Source: Cristatella mucedo (Eukaryota; Bryozoa; Phylactolaemata; Cristatellidae). From it: a DNA stretch of 64,000 nt. Shown here piece by piece: positions 1 to 9,350 of the stretch. The stretch spans positions 201,501 through 265,500 of the forward strand of contig WPIO01000174.1 of the NCBI GenBank assembly GCA_009760855.2, read 5' to 3'. The translations under genes were made by a program, and so were the position numbers. The first letter of the stretch is position 1, and every line of letters begins with the position of its first letter. The notes under the pieces were generated by a model that had not been told where the DNA came from, made no database searches, and saw only the letters and a program-made list of their open reading frames with translations.

Positions 1-3000
1 TAGGATCGTCAGCATCCTGCCCCTATTGTAGTGTAATATATCTTTGTCAGCAACTCCACAAAGGCCATGTGGGTGTTACACAGGACTGTTTTGCTAGCGA
101 ACTCGCAGCCTGAGCGGCTTTCGGTACGCATTCGGTAGCCAACAGACTTCGTCTCACACAACAAAGAGAAAGTGGAAAGCATAGCAGAGTCAGGAGAGCA
201 GTTGAGGTAGTGGGTAAGTCAGGAGAGCAGTTGAGGTAGTGAGTAAGTCAGGAGAGCAGTTGAGGTAGTGAGTAGCGTGGAAGTAGCTACTCAGGACCGC
301 TGGACCGGATGAGCCGTAGTCGGCAGCAGGAGAGTAGTTGTCGTTTGTGAACTCCTTTCTTGCTGGCATGACATTCGTTGCTACCACTGCTTCTGAGGCT
401 GTACTGCCGTTTTTGTGTAGGCGAGAAGTCCGATGGAAATGTCTCTGTCGAAGAGTATGAACCTCAGGTCGACTTTAAGCCAATCATTCCCTTGCCGGAT
501 CTCGTCGAGGTAAGACTTTTTGCAGACATTCTAGAGCCCTACTCTTATCAACTTCTCTGCTTCTACAGCTGAAATGCCGACTTGTCAAACGGGGCTGTTT
601 AAGTTTTCAGTTTTTACTCTCACCATTGGTACTCAGCTGTCTGCTTTCAGTTGGAAAAATCAGGCTAGTCCTTATGCCTGTGACCCGAATTTTTTGTCTT
701 TTTCGTGATTCCGTGACAGAATCGTGACTGCCAATGACACACCGTGCAGCTACTACGTCTCACATGGCAGCCCTATTGACTTGCTCGTATTGGAGGCATG
801 CATTAGTGTGCCGAAACTCGAGCGAGACCATGTGCTTCTGCTTTAAATTGACTGTGACCAAGCACACTTTGCAACTGCTGCTTCGACAGGTGAAAACCGG
901 AGAAGAAGACGAGGAGGCCTTGTTTGCCGAGCGAGCACGTCTGTACCGATTCGACAAGGCTGCCAGTCAGTGGAAGGAGAGGGGCATCGGTGTTCTCAAG
1001 ATTCTCAGATCTGTGGACAGGCAGCAGTATCGCTTGGTGATGCGACGGGATCAGGTGCTGAAGCTTTGTGCCAATCATCTCCTGGCAGTTGACACCGAGC
1101 TGAAACCCATGCAGGTAGCTGTCGGGCTGCACTTGGTTCAGCTGTCGTGCTACATCCGCCAATCAGCGGCCAAGTGTCGGCAGTGCCAGCCTTGACATTG
1201 AGCGCTACTTTTAGGGAAATGCGAAGGCGTGGTGCTGGTTTGCTAGCGACTTCTCCGAAGGCTCCGTCAGCAACGAGCAGCTGTCTGCTCGATTCGGTTC
1301 GCAAGAGACGTCAGAGCGTTTCCGACGTGTCGTTGCCGACTGCTGTGAAAACTTGAAGGCTGGCTCCGCCCATAAACCGGAGGCTGCAGTACGTAAGCAT
1401 GCAGAAACGCTGGTTGAGTTCGGCCGTGTTTACTCCATCAGGATTGGTCTGCATTTTGGCTGGGTGTTGGAATGTATGCCGGCACTCATGCTCATCGATA
1501 AACACACCACACAAACTGTCACTTGTACTTGCTAGACGGATTTGCTGTATGCGATAGCGTTTGGCTTGTGTGTTAGACTAGGCAAGGTGGTCTAGTGTTG
1601 GCTTCGAAGTGCTGTATCGGCCTCTTCGATTTCTAGTCAACATGTGATGGCAACAAGCAGCCTACTGCTGCTGTTGATGGCAAGTCGGCAGCTGTCAACG
1701 ACAAGCCTGCTTCACAGCCGTCGTTGGCCGAGCTATTCAAACCGTCGGAGGGCACGTGGTCGTGTGAGACCTGCCTTGCCAGCAACGATGGCAAAACGCA
1801 GCGCTGCCTATGCTGCCAGACCCTGAAGCCAGGAGCTACTGAATTGGTGCAGCCAAATCCCGGTCAAGGCCAAACGGTTCGTTGCAATTTGCATGTGTGA
1901 AAAAGGCTGTTTTATGGTTTTCTGTTCCATACCGTCATCAGTTTTTTCCAATGCATCCCTCCGAACTACGACAAGCCTATGGTTGCACATGCACAAAATA
2001 ACGTTCTTCAAACTCGTGAGGATTACTGAAAAAGTGGCCGACACGATTGTTGAGATACATTTTTAGAGACGGTCATTCTTTGTGCATCTTGTAAATCTTA
2101 CTTGGAACTACTCTGACAGTACTTCGAAATAACATCCATCAAGAATGGTCACCATGTTTTTAACAATAAATTTCCACAGATGTTGCATAAATAGGATCAT
2201 CGTGCACGTTGTTGCGCCCGGTAAGAAAATCAAGGTGTTAGTATTCACGATTTGTTACCGACACTGCAAACTCGTGCAACTCCTATGCTCTGCTGGACTT
2301 GTATAGGCCCGCTGTCATAAAACACAAGTTTGTGCACACACGGGCTGGCCAGGTGTTCGAGGCACACCCGGCAATTCCACGGCATGAGCCACACCTGTGC
2401 CACAAGGCAGTGAAGCTCAAGACAGAAATGGTCTTGCGTCGGTTATGCCATTGACAACAGATCAGACGAGCTTCAGCGTTTTGCACAAGAATGTGATTTA
2501 GGGCACTCAGACCGGGAGTCCTGGATTAAGGGAATAGCAGTAATCTAAATGCAATGTCACAAATTAAGCATCAAATAATTTGGCTGCCATCCTCCTGTTT
2601 GAGCAGGTACTATAATTTTGAATGTTCCTGTTGACATCTTGACAGTGCATGGAATGAGTTCCTCTAATGGCAAGTAGTTTTGCATGAGTGTGCTAGTTTG
2701 GTTTTTTGATGGTCTGCCACTGTCAAGTCTTGGCCAATTGGTCAAGGGTCATGTCTTGGTCAAGGCATAGTCATGTCGTTCTCAATTAGCAACAAACGGT
2801 GATATAGACACCTTTTCAGTTTGACGGAGCAAGTTCAAATACTGTTAGTATAAATTCAAAAGCATTTTTGTTATGATGTTTGCAGCTGTACGTGTAATCA
2901 TGTGACTAGTTGCTGCTGTGGATGTCATCTGACTACTGTTTAATAGACAGCTGTTTTGACTGCTGGCATTTCGGGCAAGAGTTGTCGCTGGGCAGGAATG

Positions 3001-6000
3001 TGTGGCCACTCCTACTACTTCCGACCCCTGCTAGAAACTAGCTGTTTGTTTTTCGAAATTTGCCACTCGAACGAGGGTTTATGCCTTCACACTTTACTCG
3101 GACGAATAGAAGATTAGTATTAGCCAAAATAGAAGGTTTGAAAATGAATCGTGCCACTGGTGTGGTTTGTGAGCTGATTTGAGTATCAGATTGTCTAACG
3201 TGGTTTTCGTTTGCAGAGAGTGGGCAGTTTTAAATTCAGCTGTCGAATTGAACCACATGGTACATACCTTGTTCCAGAATTTGATAAATCAAGTGACTCG
3301 AGATGAACAGAAGCTGGGGCCGTCGCTTTTAGTTTTTGTTGCTGCGGGGCTACAATTCATCGTGTTTTGAACCATGCGTGTAACGTTTGTCGTGGGCGAG
3401 CTATCGCTTGCTTTGTGTGCCTGCAGCACGATGCGGGTGCATCTATGTATGATCTCACACTGCAGGATGTGAGACTCGTGAACCTAATGAGCAATCTGTT
3501 TTTGTTCTATAGGTGTCTTCCTTACCAGCATCTACCGCTTTCCGGTTCGGTAGTCAATCGTCAGTTGTGCCTGGTCAATCAGTAGCTCCGCTGTTCGGCG
3601 GTCAGTCAGCTCCACTGTTCGGTGGGCAGTCGGCTCCACTGTTCGGTGGGCAGTCGGCTGCAGTGGCACCACTGTTCGGTGGCAATTCTACTGGCACCCA
3701 GGCTCTTTCAGCTCCTGCAAATGACTTCATATTTGGCGGTTCCCGTGGCACTGGCAGTGCCTCTACTGGAGGCTTCACTTTTGGTCTTGCCAAAAGCCTC
3801 ACCTCAGGTGATGGTAGGCTGCCGGTCCACATGACTGGCCATGCGTGTATATGCACATACACTCTTGCAGAAGTCGTTTTGCTGTCTAAAGTGTTTGTCC
3901 GCCCCAAAATCTGTGTATTTGCTTGGTTTTCTAGGAAACTAAATGTAAAAAGGGCTGTTAAACGTGCGAATACTAATTCATTACTCTTTGTATTTCCTAA
4001 ACCAAATTAATAATAGTAATAAGTACAATATTATATTTGCTATAGCACATTAAGAGAATGCAATCTATTTGCTGAGGAGGAAGCATGATCGAACGGTTAG
4101 CGGTAGCATGCTCAATGATGAACAACCGTAACATGGTTAGAAATGACTGGCTCGTGGTCAGTATGCAAATATGGTTAGGGGCAGCACGCGCAATGTCAGA
4201 ACACAGCTGGCAAATCACACGGACTCACTAAATGCTGTGATAATTTGTTTGTTTGTTTATTTTTAAACGTTGTCAAGTCACGGCATGTCGTACCGCAAAT
4301 CGGAAGTGAGTTCTAGGCTTTGGGAGCAAGTTTCGTTCAGGTGCAACGAGAGATGCGGTGTCATTGCCCACTTTTGAGTGTTACACTCTCCAGCTTTTTA
4401 ATTACAAGTGGTTTGTTTAATGCGAGTATTTGTTACTCATGCAGTAGAAGAAAAGTCACTTCCCTCTTACCTATCAAGACTGCTTAACTTGATCATATGG
4501 GAGTATTTTATGATATGCATGACTTTAGTTGACCATAAACCCAAAAATTGCGAATTTCAAACCTGCTGGATGATGCAATATATGAGGAAAGGCACGATTC
4601 ACACGTTGACTATGCTGCTACACTATTCTCTTCGTACCCTGTATTAGTTTTTTCGTCGGCAGTGTCTGATTTCTGGGTTACATTTATTTCTTGAGCAGCA
4701 GAGCTTTAATTTCGTTTCACTTCCTCTGTGTATGCAACGAATGTATCACTTTGCTTGTTGCTACAAATTTAGTTATTTAAAAACGTTTCTGTGTTCTTTT
4801 TTGCGTCTGGTTTTGCATGAATAAATAGAAAATAAGTAATTACGTGCACGATTTGTCAGTCTTGTTTTGCCACTCTGTGCTCGACTTTTGCAGCTTCTTT
4901 TTATCGAAGTTTTTTTCAAATATATTCCTGAAAAAGTGTAATCGAGATAGTGAAAATGCTACAGCACATGCTTGGTTGTCTGTCAATTGTAAACCCCTGT
5001 ATATAAAATTAAAGTTAATATACCTATGGACTGCATACCTGTGTTTTCGAGCACTCCCCCCCCCCCCCCCCCCCGAAAAACTTTCGACGCCAGATGCAGC
5101 CGCTCGACCAATCCTTGTGTATGTGCAAGAACTTTTTCAAAAAATTGGGTATGGTTAAACCAGGCAAGTCAGAACGTACTGTTTACTGATTGGCTGTCCT
5201 CTCCTCTTCCGATCCGGGCTACTGATATTCTCAGGCAAGTTCATTTCTGCGAGTGTAATGTTGACTAAATGGGGTCATTTAATGTCCAGAGGACTAACAA
5301 TATTAAAAACCATACTTAGAGAGTCGTAAACAGATTTTCTATGCTAGTTGCAAAAATGTTCGATTTATAAATAAAGAATCCTACTTAACCGAAATTCACT
5401 TATTGTGGTTGAGTCTGGAACTTAGCCGGCATAAACAAACTGTGTATGTCTTTATAAATTTTCGAAACCTCGAAAACTTGTAGAATTTATGCAGGAGTTT
5501 TCTATAGCACAGTCATAGCCTAAGCAGCTTTTGTTAAACATAATTACGCAGTGTTAGCTCTCGTGCATGCACCCCTGTATGTAATCTACCGCAAGGGCTG
5601 CAATAATTTCTCGTGTATGGCTGACGTGTGCGCACATCGCCATTTAACCATGGCCTGCATTTCTCTTTTAGGGACAGGCTCGACCACTGGTGCTAGCAGC
5701 AGTGGCCGAGTGCTGCAGCAGGTGCCAACAAGCCCGGTCCCCCGAAGTCAGCCCCGTGCTGCTGCAGACGACGAGCCCACAAGTCCCGGTAAATGTATTT
5801 CGGCTGTCAATGCATTCAGTGCCTTGTCCTGCCAGTCTGTGCACTGTCTTTGCCCGTGACCGGATTCGCTACGTGCCGTTTTGATGGATGCGTTACTGGT
5901 CTTGAAACTTGAGGGGAAAGGGACTGCTATTGCTTTAGCTTGAGGAGAGTCTCGCACACGAGTAGCAGCTACCACGCAGCAATTCAACTGGGTATTCGGC

Positions 6001-9000
6001 AATTAAGCCGTGGGGCGTTTCTGCTGCCCAGGGAGCTGACATAGCGATTCTTTGCTGGACTGCATCACGGTTGCACCTGCCTTGATTGGTTGCCTCCTGC
6101 GTGCTGCTGCTTGGTTCTATGTTTCCTACTGCTGCATCTCTAAATTACTGTCGGTGCAACCACTCGGAGCTTGCATGCACCAGCGTCCAGCAGCCTCTTG
6201 ACGATCGTGCTTGTGTGCCAACTCAGATCTGTATGTGAACGAAAGCGGAGAGGACGATCACATCAGCTTTACACCGGTGGTGCAGCTGCCTGAATGTGTA
6301 GAAGTGGAAACAGGCGAGGAGAGCGAGGAGCTGCTGTACATGCATCGAGCCAAACTGTTCAGGTGAGAGGTCGCCACTAGAAGTCGCTGCTACTCGCTCT
6401 GCCGTACTCACGTGGACTCGCTGTGGCACTTTGCGTGAGTAGATCCCTTTCTATACAGCATCTGTAAAGTACCTACAGAGAGATTTAGCTCTCTGGGGGT
6501 ACTGTGTTATAATAATAATTATTGTTGTTATTATCGATTGGTTGTCATCAGAGTAGCTTAGGTGCAATCAGCATGACCGTAGCCGACTGCCATGTTGCAA
6601 CGAGGCCAGTCAGCTTGAGCTGTTCGTGTTTGCATAGGTTTTTCAATGGCGAATGGAAGGAGCGAGGCATAGGAGACGTGAAGCTGCTGAAGCATCGGCA
6701 GTCGAAGAGGGTCAGAATCATCATGAGGCGAGACCAGGTGACCTTGTGCTTCTGCATGGGTGCGCACGTCTTGTCAGATGCTTCCGGTTGCTGCCATCAT
6801 GCTTAGCAATAATGGAGCAGCGACCATATCGACTTTAGATCCTGAAGCTGTGCCTGAACCATTATGTTGGGCCAAGCTTGGAGCTGACAGCAATGGCCGG
6901 CAGCAACGGGAAAGCGTTCGTGTGGAGCGCTATGGACTTCGCTGATGAGGAAGGCAGCATGCAGCAGTTTGCGCTAAGGTTCAAAGATGCCGAAACTGCT
7001 GCTGCTTTTAAGCAAGCCTTCGAAGATGCCAGGCAGTCTCGGCAGACAGCAGAGTAAGTCGCACGGTCGCCGTTGTGCCACGGCTGAACTGGACTCTTGT
7101 AGTCGGTTTAGCTAGCCAGTTGATGCTGGCAGTGCTGACCGTATGGGGGGGACTATTTATGTTTGCGAACCCCATGTTGTTTGCATGCAAATGCATACTG
7201 ATTTGAAACTTGAGCAAGTTCGTGCTGCACTTGAGTTTTAACCTAAACGTGTCGTGTAATACCATTAATTTGCCTACTAAGCATTGAATTTTGGACGTAG
7301 ATGAGCATTTGTGTTTGCAATTCTTTCCGTGTTCTGTATCGGACACGTGATCAAGTCAGTGCAGCTGTCTTCGAACTAGCTTGCAGATGCAGTTGCATAG
7401 TGAGCAAAACCCAATTCCATTCCGAGTTTTTCCACCGTTTTATCAGCTCAATTCATCTTATACCTCCATGTTGTTGCTGAAGTAAAAGAAAGAGTTGTGC
7501 TAGGGGCTGGCGCAGGATGCTGTTTGTGCATAATTTTACCCAGTGGTTTAGGTTCTTGTCTTGACCAAGGTCAAGGTTAATGCTACCAATGATCGAGGTA
7601 GTAGGTTCGAGCATTTGGGCATGTGTAAAGTACCTTAATGGAGATAAGGCTCTCCTGCGGTGCTGTGCAAATGAATTACAGTCGTTTCACGTGTCATCCT
7701 TTTCGAGGTTTCACCACATGATGTGCATCGTCCTTGCGACCTCACTGACTTGCATCGTGTGCAGTGTTTTCTACATGCCCTGCTGTCTGTCGTTGGTTGC
7801 TTCACCTCAATTGTCTTCTTCAGGATGTCGCCTGTGAGTGCAAGCACCCCAAATGCAGCACATGTTGCTGCTGCTGCTGCTGCTTCGACACCAGCAGCCA
7901 CTCGCGATGCTCCCACGACCAGCTCGTTCACTTCGACCCCTGCTTCTGTGAAAGCTGCGGCTGCTGCCGTATTCGGTAGTCCGCGCCTGCAGTCGCCGAG
8001 CAGCAGCGTTTTCGGGACTGGCGCTCATGGCTCATCCAGTCCGCTCGCCTGCCTTCCTGATCGACGAATCGCCGACTGCCGAGATGAAGGTAAAGCAGTC
8101 CGGCGCACGGAGCGATGGAGGTTGTGTTCGACTCGATTTTTCCCAGTAGTCCGATGTGTCTGTGATGGTGCAGCCTGGTGTGACCCGATGGACTTTTTTT
8201 TTCTCTGCACAGGCGAGGTGATTTTTGCATCAGAGGAGAAACCGTCGGCAGATCAGCTGCAGCGGGCACGGCAGTGGCAGCTCCCGGACGCCTTTTATTT
8301 GTACGAATGTAATCGTGAGCCTTGCCCCGGCTGTGCTGGCTGCGAGGACAGAGAGGAGGCCTACCTCGATCGCCTGTTCAGAGGCATCCACAAGAGCGAC
8401 TCGAATGCACCACAAGGTGCCTCTGCAGATACTTCCTCTGCCAAGGCTTCACCGGCCCATCACCGGGCATCCTCTGGCCCTGAGGAGGTCTGTTTAGTTA
8501 ACCAAGTCGTGAAAGGTAGCTACATTAAGCGAGGTCGGGGTGACCGTTGTACGTGGGAACCCCTGCTATAGCCATTCCTCTTGTGTGCATGATATTGGTC
8601 TAAGCCGGATGGCCTGGGCTTGTCACTATGTGACATTGATTGGTGGCATCGCTGTGGGTTTTGATCGGTGTGCTTTACACTTTGGTCGCACCGGTCGATT
8701 ATAGCTAACAGCTCGTTTGCAGAATCCGGTGGTGGCGATGACATGAGTAACACAATGTTTAGCAACCAGGCAGCATCACTGTCTTTTTTTTTCTGCCCTG
8801 GCGTCAGCAGCAGCCACCGGAGCGTCGTCGTCGTTTGGAGGGACGAGCTCGGGTATGCCACATGCCTCAATTTTTTTGAGTTTTTGGCCCTCGGAATGTA
8901 GCTCTCCTGGAGCCAGTCGCCTGAGCCCTAATCAAGTGTCTCGTGTCATGTTTCTTTGGCCGCTTAGTCATTGTACCGTGCCATACTGTCAATCGTCATC

Positions 9001-9277
9001 TTACAGGACCTGTAGGCATGGGACGAGGCAAAACGTGGAGTGGAGCTGGTAGCTCATTGTTTAGCAGTCAGAACAAGCATGCCTCCAAGGGCAGTGATGT
9101 CGGCGGTGCAAAGGACGAGGACAACGAAGAAGGGGACGAGAATCCGGAGCACAGTGCTGACGATGTTCACTTTAAGCCAGTCCTCGAGAAGCTTCCTGAC
9201 CTGATTGAGGTCAAAACAGGTGCTGTTTGTGGGGCACTCGTTCTGCCAGCTGTTGGCAGGTGCTGCGGGTGTGTGTG

Positions 9278-9350
<73 letters not shown>

